Of a stretch of 64,000 nucleotides of DNA, positions 53,215 through 64,000 are shown piece after piece. The notes below the pieces were generated by a model. That model did not search any database, was not told where the DNA came from, and worked only from the letters and a program-made list of their open reading frames with translations. Each line of letters begins with the position of its first letter. The first letter of the stretch is position 1. Source of the DNA: Linyphia triangularis (Eukaryota > Arthropoda > Arachnida > Araneae > Linyphiidae); contig OZ021722.1 of the NCBI GenBank assembly GCA_963978545.1, positions 108,492,442-108,556,441 of the forward strand. The letters run 5' to 3'. The translations under genes and the position numbers were made by a program.

Positions 53215-54387
53215 TCGGTATAGTTATTTGAATTTTTTTTTATACGGCGTATGGAATTTTCATTGAATTCCAGAGTTTTGTGAACGAAACGCTTAATCAA
53301 AAGTTCGACTAATTTCAATTTAACAATCACAACAATCATTTCATGTTGTTTACATTCCTTCGAGTGCATTGGCGTTTTGTTTTTAAGATGTTTACGTCAG
53401 CGCTGATACACATTAAACCTCATCGTACTGCGCATTGTAATTCACATTTCCATTTACAATAACGCACCATATTACACACCATATTGCAGAATCAGAGTAG
53501 AGCTTATATATTTTTATTCTCATTACTCAGCATTTGTTGACATTCGGGGAAAATTTTGAGTTGCGCACCCAACAAATCATGGGTATATGAGTACTTTTCA
53601 TGAAATTATTATCTTCCAGAAGTAAGATAAGCAGCGAGTCATCTATAAATGATAAGACTCGATTACTTTTTAAAAAAAAAAAACGCACCTTCATTGCATG
53701 CAATAGCACTGTTAGAATCAAACGAAGTATTGTTCCCGCCAATTCATAACGATTGTCTCCTGTTCTCGGAATATTGAACAGCTGACTGTTCTATCGTCTG
53801 CGCTATCTGAAAATTAATTACTTATCAATTATTTTAGTTCCGTTGTTACAAGAAGTGCATAATAGGAGATTTGTAATTTGCGGATTCGATTTGGATACTT
53901 CTTCAAGGTAAGAGTTTAACTTACAGTTTATCGATTAAGAGAGTTTTATCTAGGATCATATCAATTTGGTAAAGACATACAATTCTCAAATATGTTTATT
54001 AAAAAAAAAAATAACAGTTTACCACTTTATTATGAGTTACTGGGTGGAAATTTGCTTTGCAAAAGTTTTTTCGTTTAACTTCCTACACACATACAGAAAA
54101 AAAAAAAAAAAAATCGTGCATGTGCACTACTTTACCATATTCGCGTTTTGAAATCGTTTGGGCTTCTATTACTATTTATTTTGCTTACTTACTCATGAGG
54201 CGTAAGTGCGTTTGAATTAAACTTTTAAAAAGAGAATGTGAAGACGCATTTTTTTAAAAATAATTATTGAAACTAGTTTCTGAAAATTAGTCAATATTTA
54301 AAAAAATATTTACCCAAATTTGAACTGAACGCTTTTAATTTATGAGAGAAAAACACGTTAACTTGCCATTAGTTTCCTTTTCTTCAA

Positions 54388-54424
<37 letters not shown>

Positions 54425-54739
54425 GTTGGTGTATATGGAGAATTAAGTTTGAAATAATCTCATCAAAATATTTCTTTAATATTACTCATCTGAGAAAATG
54501 AATCCATTTGAAAATGGTGATAGAAAATACAATTTGATTGGAATTTTGCGTTCGGTTTAGATATTTATGATTACTGGCTGAGTTTCGTGAGCTTAGAAAA
54601 CTTTATTAACAGTTAAATTCTTATTTATATAACTGACTTGAATTCTAAAAATAATGTATTTATATTGAAAAATAAATTAAACCAGAAAAACAAAGATCTT
54701 AATATAATTCCATTTTAGGCATTACAATCTTTTATGTGC
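53215..54739. other. Intergenic, no recognised feature
   Basis: AT-rich with a T run at 54391-54420. Frames of 60-71 codons have no recognisable domains. Confidence 0.35.
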
Positions 54740-55004
54740 AATTTTAACTAATTTAAGCAATTTTAAGCTCGGATGGATTTTTCATAGTGTTTGACCACTG
54801 CGAAAAAGAACCCATCAATTCCGTGCCATGGACTAATTTGTTGTTGCCAAAATTCGAATACATTGTCATCGACAAAGAATCTATCTGCCATGTTCCAGCA
54901 CGATTGAAGGACGACAAGGAGAATAATTAGCCCTCTATCATATTCTACCCCCCTCCCCCTTCTCCACACACACACACAAAAAGAAACAGAATCGAATATA
55001 AATG
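54740..55004 (-). repeat. Family C copy, reverse orientation
   Basis: The minus strand carries GCAGATAGATTCTTTGTCG-like and CAATGTATTCGAA text in the order of the copy at 44870. It ends next to the Helitron at 55006. Confidence 0.45.
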
Positions 55005-55005
55005 A

Positions 55006-57032
55006 CTAGCTGAATACCCATGCTGCGCTACGAAATTTTACCATTAGCATTTTAGAGATCAAAAGACATTCACGTATTCTACATTTCAGACGTTTGCACC
55101 CATTTCGATCCCGACAAATTGATTTATCAAAATAGAAACTTTCCTTTGTTGACAATTTTAACGAAATTTATAATTGTGAATACTATATTGGAAAGAGGCA
55201 TTTGAATATCCTTCGTTTAGAACGTTTAATTCCCTTCGGACCCTTTTAATTACGTAATCGAGATTGAAAGATTTTATTGTGTTTATGTTTGCTCTTTGTT
55301 CTAAATTTCGAAGTAGTAGCTGTATTGGAATTGAGACATTAAAATAATCCTCGTATAGTTTCAATGTTGCGTCGACTTTTCATCCCTTAAAAATTCATTA
55401 ATCGATATTTGAATAACTTATTTTTTTTTTTAAATTTGTCCTTTTAACATTTGCACCAAATATCAGAATTATGACTACATTGGAAGAGGAACATTCGGAT
55501 ATCCCTCGTTTGGAACATTTAACACCTTTTCGACTCCATAAAGTAGGTTAATCGAGAACGGAATAGCTTACTTTTTCTATGTTTATCTTTTTTGACATTT
55601 GTACAAATTTTCAAAGTTGTGACAAAATGGGAAGTGGGACATTCGAATATCTCTCTTTTGGAACGTTTAACGCCTTTTCCAACCCTTAAGTGGGTTAATC
55701 GAGATCGGAATGGCTTACTTTTCTATGTTTATCTTGATTGGCATTCATACCAATTTTAAGAATTGCGACGAAATGGGAAATAGAATGTTCGAATATCCCT
55801 CGTTTGGAACGTTTAACCCCTTTTCGACCCCTAAGAGTGGATTAACCGAGATCGGAATAGCTTGCTTATTCTATGTTTATTTTTGTTAACATTTGCCCCA
55901 ATTTTCAGAATTGTGACTATATGGGGAGTGGGATATTTGAGTTTGGAACGTTTAACTCCTTTTCCACCCCTTAAAGTGTCAAGCTCGGAATAGCTTAATT
56001 TTTCTATGTCTGTCTTTGTTGACATTTGTGCCTATTTTCAGAGTTGTGACCAAATGGGAAGTGGTACATTCGAATATCCCTCCTTTGGAACGTTTAACCC
56101 CTTTTCCACCCCTTAAAATGGGTTAACCTAGGTCGGAATAGAATGCTCTTTCTATTTTTACCATTGTTGATATTTGTGCTGATTTTCAGAGTTGTGACCA
56201 AACGGCAAGTGGGATATTCGAATGTCCTCCGTTTGGAACGTTTAACCCCTTTTCGACACCTTAAAGTGGGTTAATTGAGATCGGAGTAGCTTACTTTTTC
56301 TATTTTTACCATTGTTGATATTTGTGCCGATTTTCAGAGTTGTGACCAAATGGGAAGTGGGATATTCGAATGTACCCCGTTTGGAACGTTTAACCCTTTT
56401 TCGACCCCTTAAAATGGGTTAATCGAGATCGGAGTAGCTTACTTTTTCTATTTTTTCCATTGTTGATATTTGTGCCGATTTTCAGAGTTGTGACCAAATG
56501 GGAAGTGGAATATTCGAATGTCCCTCGTTTGGAACGTTTAACCCCTTTTCGACCCCTTAAAGTGGGTTAATCGAGATCGGAGTAGTTTACTTTTTCTATT
56601 TTTACCATTGTTGATATTTGTGCCGATTTTCAGAGTTGTGACCAAATGGGAAGTGGGATATTCGAATGTCCCCCGTTTGGAACGTTTAACCCTTTTTCGA
56701 CCCCTTAAAATGGGTTAATCGAGATCGGAGTAGTTTACTTTTTCTATTTCTACCATTGTTGATATTTGTGCCGATTTTCAGAGTTGTGACCAAATGGGAA
56801 ATGGAATATTCGAATGTCCCTCGTTTGGAACGTTTAACCCCTTTTCGACCCCTTAAAGTGGGTTAATCGAGATCGGAATAGCTTACTTTTTCTATTTTTA
56901 CCATTGTTGATATTTGTGCCGATTTTCAGAATTTTGACTAAGTGGGAAGTGGGAGAATTAGTGATGAGTGAGTGAGTGAGTGAGTGAATGAGGGAGTGAG
57001 TGAGTGAGGGCTTTGCCTTATATATAGAGAGA
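55006..57032 (-). mobile_element. Second satellite-carrying Helitron, opposite orientation
   Basis: On the minus strand it starts A then TCTCTCTATATATAAGGC, AAAGCCCTCACTCACTCACT. It ends GTAGCGCAGCATGGGTATTC then AGCTAG and T. Ends and interior match the 41661 element. The array is 148 bp in period (for example TTACTTTTTC at 56291 and 56439). Proximal units are more uniform than the decayed units toward 55020. Confidence 0.82.
55460..56940 (-). repeat. 148-bp tandem array of the second Helitron
   Basis: Units contain GGAACGTTTAACCCCTTTTC, GGGTTAATCGAGATCGG and CAGAGTTGTGACCAAATGGG on the plus strand. The five units at 56150-56900 are nearly identical; those at 55460-56000 diverge and two are deleted in part. 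Confidence 0.88.
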
Positions 57033-57259
57033 TTTTAAATATAAAAGTTTTTTATCACAGCACACACATAGGCGTCGACCAGATCAGTGCACAGAGGTGC
57101 ACTTGCACAGTGCACTCCCCCCCCCCCCCACCACCTGGCTTTGGGAAATTACAGACAAATAAGTAGATAGAGTTACCCAATTTACAAAGTGTAATACATG
57201 CTTTAAATTATTCAGTTGAACAGAAAATTAATGCATGGCTTTTAATTATAATTTCATTA

Positions 57260-57924
57260 TAGACTGAGAGTCAACTGCAATTTTTCGACCCCATCGAACA
57301 TCATTCTGAATTTTTTATTGAAATTAGAGAAAAGTTAGTAGATTACGAATCCACTGGTCTGCCGTTGCAAAAATGGCCGAAACTGGTCAAAAATCGACTT
57401 TTAATAAGTTGAACTAAATCCATTTTCTAAATGCGCCATAACTTGCCAAATAATGAGCATTTTTTTATTATTTGGTAACCGTCACTCTTTACTTTTCAAT
57501 TAAGAAGGTTGCAGACTGTTCAGATATCTGGCGACGGTCTACTTGCATCTATTAAAAGGAAGCCAAGTTGGCAAAAAATATTACGTCACTGATGCCGTAA
57601 CTGATGTCGCCAATTTGGCTTACTTTTAAAAGATATAAGTTTTTCGAGCCAAAGATCAGAAATCGCTAGCGCTTTTTCTCATTGAAAATCAAAATGAAGT
57701 GGGTTGCCAGACGAATAAGTTTGTTCTATTTTTGACAAATTATGACATATTTGGCAATCGGATTTTAGTTCAACTCATCCCAAGTCTATTATTGATCAGT
57801 TTCGGCCATTTTTGCCACGGGCAGACCAGTGGATTCCTAATTTACTAACTTTTCTCCAATTTCTATAAAAAATTCAGAATGATGTTCGATGGGGTCCAAA
57901 AATTGCAGTCGCCTCTCGGATTAT
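57260..57924. mobile_element. Foldback element, second copy of the 34914 family
   Basis: Arms begin TAGACTGAGAGTCAACTGC and are mirrored at 57770-57924. They share AATCCACTGGTCTGCCGT and AAATGGCCGAAACTGGTC with the first copy. TA lies at both edges. Confidence 0.72.
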
Positions 57925-58610
57925 TAGGAAATAGAAATTATAATTTTGAAAAATCAAGGTTTGAACATAAAGTTTCGCCTCATTCCACCACTTTGCATGC
58001 TCTCTGCTCCTCCCTGTAAGTAATCTAACCGGAGCTCATGAGCAGGTATGGTAATAAATATTGTTGGCAATAAATATTACCTCACTGAGGAAGTAACTTA
58101 TGACGTCAAATTGCCTTGCTTATAAAATATGCAAATTTTCGCAGCCAGAAATCCGAAATCGTCTGAGGAAAGAATATGTGAGATAGACAGAAAGAGAGAG
58201 AGAGAGAAAGTAAAGTGTCATTTCCTAAAAAAATATCACCTGAATTACAAAGCAAATAGTATACAAAATGCAAAAAAAAAAAAAAGGCAAAAAGATTACT
58301 ACACGATAATATTATATTGTGACATGGTCTATATTAAAGATAAAAAAGTTTATTACAACATGTAAGATTTTGAAACCTTGTTTACCCTTTTCCTGTAAGT
58401 GTTTACCGTTTGTCATTAGTATCTTATCTGTTCTAGAAGACATTATGCTTAAGTGGATTAAAGAAATTTCGACTTTTCAATCGTCTTTCGAAACTCCATC
58501 TTAAAAATTGATCTTTCATATTTTTCTTTCAAAAACTTTCCACATGGAATAGAGTTATACAACATACTGTTATGTTGTGAAATAAACGTTCAAAGTTTTC
58601 TAGATAATTT
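57925..58610. other. Intergenic, no recognised feature
   Basis: Contains an AG run (58193-58207) and an A run near 58270-58284; no gene or bounded element. Confidence 0.35.
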
Positions 58611-58613
58611 TTA

Positions 58614-58990
58614 CTTTCAATTTCCCATATGTTAACACAAGCTAAAGGAAGTATTAGATTCGATAAAAAATAATCGATTTCTTTGCATTTTTACGAGTTT
58701 TGGAACGTACTGGTTGGTTGTGTTCAGATTATCTGGCGCCGTCAGCAACACGAGGGCTATAATGCGCCGAAACATTCGTCATTAGACAAGCCAACATACA
58801 TTTACAAACACCCATGCCTAACACGGGACTCGGAACCCGCAACCTCGCGGTCTAGAAGCTAGCACGCTAACCACTATACCATTTGGTCGGCTTGGAACGT
58901 ACTGAGTTCAAGAAAGTGTTCTAGAAAAGGTGCGAGTGTCCGTGGTCAATATAAAGCCAGAGCGGATTCATTTTATTGAAAATTTCATGG
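58614..58990 (+). repeat. Family A copy split by a SINE
   Basis: The head CTTTCAATTTCCCATATG leads to TTTTGGAACGTACTG, where the SINE (58713-58891) intervenes. It resumes as TTGGAACGTACTGAGTTCAA and fades after TCCGTGGTCAATATAA. Confidence 0.7.
58713..58891 (-). mobile_element. tRNA-derived SINE with exact 13-bp target duplication
   Basis: 179 bp. On the minus strand it reads GCCGACCAAATGGTATAG, box A TAGTGGTTAGC, box B GGTTCCGAGTCCCG (one base inserted), body, and tail AACCAAC. TTGGAACGTACTG flanks it at 58700-58712 and 58892-58904. The host sequence is family A, so this insertion is younger than that copy. Confidence 0.92.
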
Positions 58991-59010
58991 TACATTGTAT
59001 CTGTGTTTAA

Positions 59011-59877
59011 GGTAGTAGTCTGGTAACTTGGGTTCAAAAAATCGAAATTTTTTTTTTTTGCTTAATTTGAAAGTACAATGTCTTGAGAATATACTGTGAA
59101 AATTTCAGACAGAAATTCGAAGTTACAACGAGTTTCCTAGAGCGCCTCGGAGTCCAACCTTTAAGGTCGACCGGCAGCTGCAACCGCTTGGACCCTTCTA
59201 TTGTTTGCGCTTTTAGTATATTTAAGTTAAAATTCACAGTACTCTGTTAGTATTTGATCGTACGTTGACACGTAAGCATCTAAGATGGATAGGAAAGGAA
59301 AAAAACGTGGTACGAAAAGTCCTGGAGATCCAGGCATTAAACGCGTTTTTCTCAAAACATTGTTTTTCTGGTCGGCCCGGGTCCTTTTTTTCTACTGAAC
59401 CGATTGCTTTCAAATTTTAACAGGCTGTTCTACACTCTTATAGTTCTCATCGGTACTAACGAGAATTTTTTTCACCCCTAACTTTTTATTTTACAACCCT
59501 TTCTTTGCTAAAATAAAATGACTTTTTTTTTTCAAAGTCCGCCATTTTGTTATTTACCCTTGAAATTTAACTTCAGTAGTTCCGATCAGAATGACATGTC
59601 TATAGATTAAGAATAATCAAGAATATTTGATTTCAGATAACATCAAGAGCCAAAATCACCCGGGCCACCCACGTGCATTTTTTTTTGAGGTTCCAACTTC
59701 GAGTGACAATAATAATAGTAATAAACTATTAAATTTTTTCAAATAATTTTTTTTTTATATTTTCAATATGTAAATAAAAACACTCTAAATAATCAAGATA
59801 ATTCATTTTTATTTTCCTATAAAAAACCACGCTCCAAAGAAGTCATGAAAATAGGCATAAGTTACCAGACTACTACC
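59011..59877. mobile_element. TTAA-flanked element, GGTAGTAGTCTGGTAACTT ends
   Basis: Perfect 19-bp inverted ends, TTAA on both sides (59007-59010 and 59878-59881), 867 bp. A start MDRKGKKRGTKSPGDPG at 59285 could be a lysine-rich transposase beginning, but it stops after about 37 codons. Kolobok or piggyBac by target; non-autonomous. Confidence 0.78.
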
Positions 59878-59881
59878 TTAA

Positions 59882-60251
59882 CATTTTTAGTACCTAAACT
59901 GCTTTGAATTTACGATTTAAATCCTATTTACTGCGAAAAGCTTTAATTCGTACACGACTAAACTACTCCAGTAGCACAGATCAGCAATATGAGCTCGACA
60001 CTGTCCTATCTCTATGTGGGGTCGTTGTAGACTGGCCGTTTCTACAGATCTTGGTCAATCTCGCCCAGTGCTGGGTAAAATATACAGAAAGTTTTGAACT
60101 GCAGATGCAGAGTTTTAAAAATTTAGTATACTGTTACAAGAAAAGAGGAAGAGGTAAAAATATGTTTTGTGATGGCTTAGACATGGTTATTTAATAAAAA
60201 AAAAAAATCGCGTGTTTTGTAACGATGCTTGAAATTTTGCATGGTCTGGCC
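59882..60251. other. Intergenic, unrecognised 96-codon frame
   Basis: The frame at 59904-60194 has protein-like but unrecognised text and no supporting context. Confidence 0.25.
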
Positions 60252-60689
60252 CAGAACCAAGGCCTGATTTCCGCAAAAAGCTAACAAAGCCCGGGTTTGG
60301 GGCCCCAAAATGTTCTAAGTTGTTGTAAATAAATTAAACCCTATGTCCTTTTTTTTTTAATATTTTCAATTACGTTTTGAACTTAAAATAAATTACAACC
60401 TTAAACTGATTTAAAAGCAGCAGTCGCCAAGCAATTAAATCTCCAAGAAACATGAGCAAAATATTCAAGTGAATTCTATTTTGGTTGATTTTCTGTTGTG
60501 AGATTTTGGACTTCAGAAAAATGGATATCAATAAACTTGCCGACTAAAGACGGAAATTCTTCTAGCAAACACTATCAATAAATATTAGGGAGCCACCTTT
60601 ACGATTTTTTTATTTTTTTTTTATAAGAAGGACTCTGAAAACAAGAAGTGTTTTGGGCCCTAAGTAATGTAAGTCAGGTCTTGCCCCTG
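60252..60689. mobile_element. hAT-like MITE candidate, CAG..GCAAGRCCTGA ends
   Basis: CAGAACCAAGGCCTGATTT at the left and, inverted, CAGGGGCAAGACCTGACTT at the right. GGGGCCCC / GGGCCC words lie near both ends. No clear target duplication. Confidence 0.5.
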
Positions 60690-61021
60690 TTTCCGACACT
60701 TGGCAATTCCGCTGTGCTACCTGTGTAGTTCCATTGATTTGAGTAGTATCCGTAACAATTGAGGCTCCTTATCGATTTAATACTTTTGCACTATCACCAA
60801 CGTCAGCATGAGAAAGATTACAAATGGCTAGAGGAAATACCTCCAATGACAGAGTAATACTTAACTCAGCTATTTTAAGATCCCTTTGTTTTATCTGAGT
60901 CCTGAGTTAGCATACAATAAAAGTGATAAATGTATTTTATGATAACTAGGGGTTTTCGTCTACTGATCATTAATACTTTCTACCCCCTACCCCCCCCCCC
61001 CAGAAAAAAAAAATATACATA

Positions 61022-62109
61022 CATGGTGGTTAAGATTAAACTAATGGTACTTAGAGGATCATAACTCCTGTTCTACTGAAGGGATCTGAATGCAATTTTA
61101 AATACATGTTATGTACATCATGCAGCCAACGTTCCGTAAAAAAAATTAGTTTGACATGTTGCCAATAGATGGGCGCTGTACTGCTAAAACCATGTGCAAA
61201 TGAGTAATTTCACTTTAAAAGCGATACGTGTGGTTCGAACCTGCACTGGGAAGAGGACAAAGTGTAACTGAGCCCTAAAATGTGATGAGAAGTTGCAATT
61301 GCAATAGCATTTGCAAGCTCTTCAAATGCTACGGTAAAGTGACCAATCAATAGCCCTAGCATTGGACATTCCGTGGGCAACCGTGAGCATGATTTTACCC
61401 AAAATTATGAAGTTGTACCCTAATGGTACCAGTACAAGATGCATTTTGGGTAACATTTGAAATTTTATTCTGTACGTCTTGATTTTACTTTATATTTTCT
61501 GGTGAGAATGCAAGTGGATGAGTTCTTGCCATTGCCTATCTTGTGAATAAAAAATGGCTTATTTTCATTTCGATAGTGCTGTGAACACACAGAGTTGCCA
61601 CATATGGGATTCCACCAATCTTTATGCCGTGCAACAACAACCGCTATATTCCCCATACATCACGACTTGGTCTGGTCAGCATGATAATCGGATCTGAACT
61701 CTGGCTGTAGAGTTTTCTCAAAAATCGCGTTGCTAAAGGAGGTGTAAATAATGAATGGGACTCGAAAACCAGCATCGTCCGTCATGTCTATATTATTTCT
61801 ATCGTTGCGTGTGGCCGTTGTTAACGCGGTGGTACGCTTTCAGAATATTGTTGACCAGCAAGGTGTGCACATAAAGTACACAAGTGTGTAAATATATAAA
61901 ATATTCAGCTGTTCCTTGATTTTTGAACAGTTATCTTGCTTTTTACATCGTTGCAGCGCCCCCTATTGGCAACATTTCGAACTATTTTTCCAACGGAAGC
62001 CTCCGCCGCATGATCTACATAGCATATATTTCAAGTTTCATTCGGGTCCGTTCAGTAGAACCTGAGCTACGAGCTTCTGAATACCGTCAGTTTAATTTTA
62101 ACCATCCTG
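61022..62109. mobile_element. Transposon with 150-bp diverged inverted ends, TA target
   Basis: The left CATGGTGGTTAAGATTAAAC and the inverted right CAGGATGGTTAAAATTAAAC continue in parallel through CTGTTCTACTGAA / GGTTCTACTGAAC, ATGTACATCATGC / ATGTAGATCATGC and TGTTGCCAATAG. TA flanks both ends. Tc1/mariner-like by ends and target; no transposase core is visible. Confidence 0.65.
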
Positions 62110-62707
62110 TATATTGATGAGTTAATTCTGGACTTTCCTTAGAGGATAGTTATCAAACAAAGTGACCTAATATCCATAATCTACATAAAATTTTCCATAA
62201 GTTATAATTATGTCTGAAAAGCGAATTTCTATCGTCAGAAAGTCTGGTTGATGGTTTAAAAATGGTCGCTGGGAATAAGTGTCGTCGATTTAGAATAGGG
62301 ATGTGCATGCAGGAAATTGACTTCCAAATCCTATCAAGAGTAGATGATTTTGTTTTAAAAATGGGACTAGTCTTGTTTCCAAGGCAATAGACAACTCTAG
62401 ACACGTTGGCTCGTGATAGACAGACTTAATCAGATTGTTCCCGAGAGACAAAATAAAAGTTTAATAACGAAAAATATTTAAGCACTTGTAAAAAGAATTG
62501 TTGATTCGGACCGTTAAGTGGGTTCAACGAATTACTGGACACTATTCCGCAAAGTTCTCGAAAGGTTTAATTTTTAATGAGTTGAAGAGTTGGAAATATA
62601 AAGTACAGTGCTCAGTCTTGAAATTGAGGAACGTTTGAGGTTTTAAACAATGAATCAGTGTTGTGATTTATCTTAGACTGGTTTTAAGGAACAATAATCA
62701 ACTAGCA
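62110..62707. other. Intergenic, no recognised feature
   Basis: No gene or repeat boundaries seen. The 83-codon minus-strand frame (62153-62404) is unrecognised. Confidence 0.35.
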
Positions 62708-63083
62708 CATTTCAGAATCACTCTAGAACCTTGTATAACCTTGTACATTTCAGAATCACTCTAGAACCTTGTATAAGCTTGTACATTTCAGAATCACTCT
62801 AGAACCTTGTACATTTCAGAATCACTCTAGAACCTTGTATAAGCTTGTACATTTCAGAATCACTCTAGAACCTTGTATAAGCTTGTACATTTCAGAATCA
62901 CTCTAGAACCTTGTATAAGCTTGTACATTTCAGAATCACTCTAGAACCTTGTATAAGCTTGTACATTTCAGAATCACTCTAGAACCTTGTATAACCTTGT
63001 ACATTTCAGAATCACTCTAGGACCTTGTATAACCTTGTACATTTCAGAATCACTCTAGGACCTTGTATAACCTTGTACATTTC
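62708..63083. repeat. 38-bp minisatellite, ten units
   Basis: TTTCAGAATCACTCTAGAAC then CTTGTATAAGCTTGTACA repeats ten times with one short 28-bp unit. Variants (TATAACC vs TATAAGC, TAGAACC vs TAGGACC) are ordered: the GGACC type sits only at the right end. Confidence 0.92.
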
Positions 63084-63385
63084 TACCTGATGTATACACA
63101 TGCAAATATTCGTGCTTAAGAAGTTACAATGGCCTTGTTAGCCATGTATTTTGATTGTGGCTTTGTCTGTCCTCGTTGGTCTCTGTTAAGGGGCTCGTTT
63201 AATAGGCCATGAATGAGCTCCAACAAAATGTCAAATGTCTAGAATAATGGTGCCCACTACGCATCAAATCCGCCGAGTTCCCAATGCACTCACTTGATAT
63301 GGATATGAAGAGTGAGCGACCAGTGGCTTAGGTCTAACCAAATTTACAATTAGAAAACATATTTGTATGTATTTAGCATTGAATT
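63084..63385. other. Intergenic, no recognised feature
   Basis: Unique-looking sequence, no gene or repeat. Confidence 0.35.
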
Positions 63386-63916
63386 TAGAGATCGGAAATA
63401 TCGATTCAAATAAATATCGAGATTATATCGTTACATAGAAAAAAATATCGATAAAATATCGATACATGATTTTTTTATAATTTGATTGTCAATTTTGACA
63501 GAAACGAAGTTCTTCGGGGCAAATTCCTATTTTTCATGATTGCTTTTTGAAAGGTGACTACTTTTCCAACTGAAATGGATCTATTACAAAAAAGAATAAG
63601 TTTTATTTTCGCTTAATTAGTGCAGTGATTTTAAGAAAAATTTAGATAATTTTCAATAGCTTTTAAGTGTATGGCAAAATATTGAATATTGGTGCCATTT
63701 TAACTGTCTCTCAGCAAAGTCCAAACTTTACTTTTGAAGTCTTTGAAAAAGGAATAAAAAAAATCGAAAAATCCCCATGGACATATCGTCAAAAAACTAA
63801 AAATGTTTGAAAATATCGATATATCGGTGACTTTTATCAATATTTTTAATATAATTTTTTATATTTTTTTTAATATCGATAAAAATATCGTCACATCGAT
63901 ATATCGCCGACCTCTA
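63386..63916. mobile_element. hAT-like MITE rich in TATCGATA words
   Basis: Ends TAGAGATCGGAAATATCG / TAGAGGTCGGCGATATATCG. Flanks ATTGAATT (63378-63385) and ACTGAATT (63917-63924) form an 8-bp duplication with one mismatch. About a dozen ATATCGAT / TATCGATA words cluster at both ends. Confidence 0.78.
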
Positions 63917-64000
63917 ACTGAATTGGCAGAAATAAGCAACCGGAAGTTTATGTAAAAGAGTGAATGTAGTAAAATATAAGTTTACCTAATTTATATTTGG

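Noticed and set aside
58713..58891. Possible functional tRNA genes at the SINE loci (also 39194, 44522, 5822)
   Set aside because: Box A and box B exist, but there is no full cloverleaf or acceptor stem, a long unrelated body follows, and target duplications show that these are retroposons.

Overview
The window is AT-rich, intron-rich and repeat-dense animal nuclear DNA. No operons, ribosome binding sites or prokaryotic signals are present. An arthropod, perhaps an arachnid or another chelicerate, is my best guess. It rests on a divergent but clean GKAP1 orthologue spread over about 22 kb, a secreted Gly/Trp/Tyr/His-rich cuticle-like protein, tRNA-derived SINEs, and abundant hAT-like and Helitron-like elements. 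The organism is inferred, not proven.

Region 1 (about 2.9-26.5 kb, + strand) is one gene. I reconstruct it by hand as 11 coding exons encoding 361 residues, recognisable as G-kinase-anchoring protein 1 (GKAP1; the mammalian protein is about 366 residues). All splice phases join. One intron uses a GC donor, and it follows an 18-codon exon that could be skipped without changing frame. The introns carry a degenerate 33-bp array, a Helitron-like element with a GC-rich end hairpin, a SINE, tandem copies of a CAGGG-type repeat, a 130-bp tandem repeat, and several hAT-like elements. One of these is about 3.2 kb with a broken transposase and a near-perfect 8-bp target duplication.

Region 2 (26.6-30.5 kb) is intergenic. 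It holds a CAGGG-type MITE, a solo-LTR-like sequence and a long foldback element. Region 3 (about 30.5-31.57 kb, - strand) is a single-exon gene for a 253-residue secreted glycine-rich protein with its own TATA box.

Region 4 (31.6-64 kb) shows no convincing host gene. It is a layered collection of transposons. Two non-autonomous Helitrons in opposite orientations each carry an internal 148-bp satellite array. Several MITE families have exact 8-bp target duplications (37813, 40775, 47665, 52870). There are two TTAA-flanked elements, two related foldback elements, three SINE copies with clear target duplications, a Ty3-like reverse transcriptase scrap with an in-frame 111-bp duplication, long (AT)n tracts and several minisatellites.

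The most unusual pattern is architectural. Several unrelated-looking hAT-like families share short inverted termini starting CAG or TAG plus short words repeated at both ends in the same orientation (direct, not inverted). The second is the pair of satellite-carrying Helitrons, one with a recent 295-bp dimer expansion. All calls are by eye; no database search was run.
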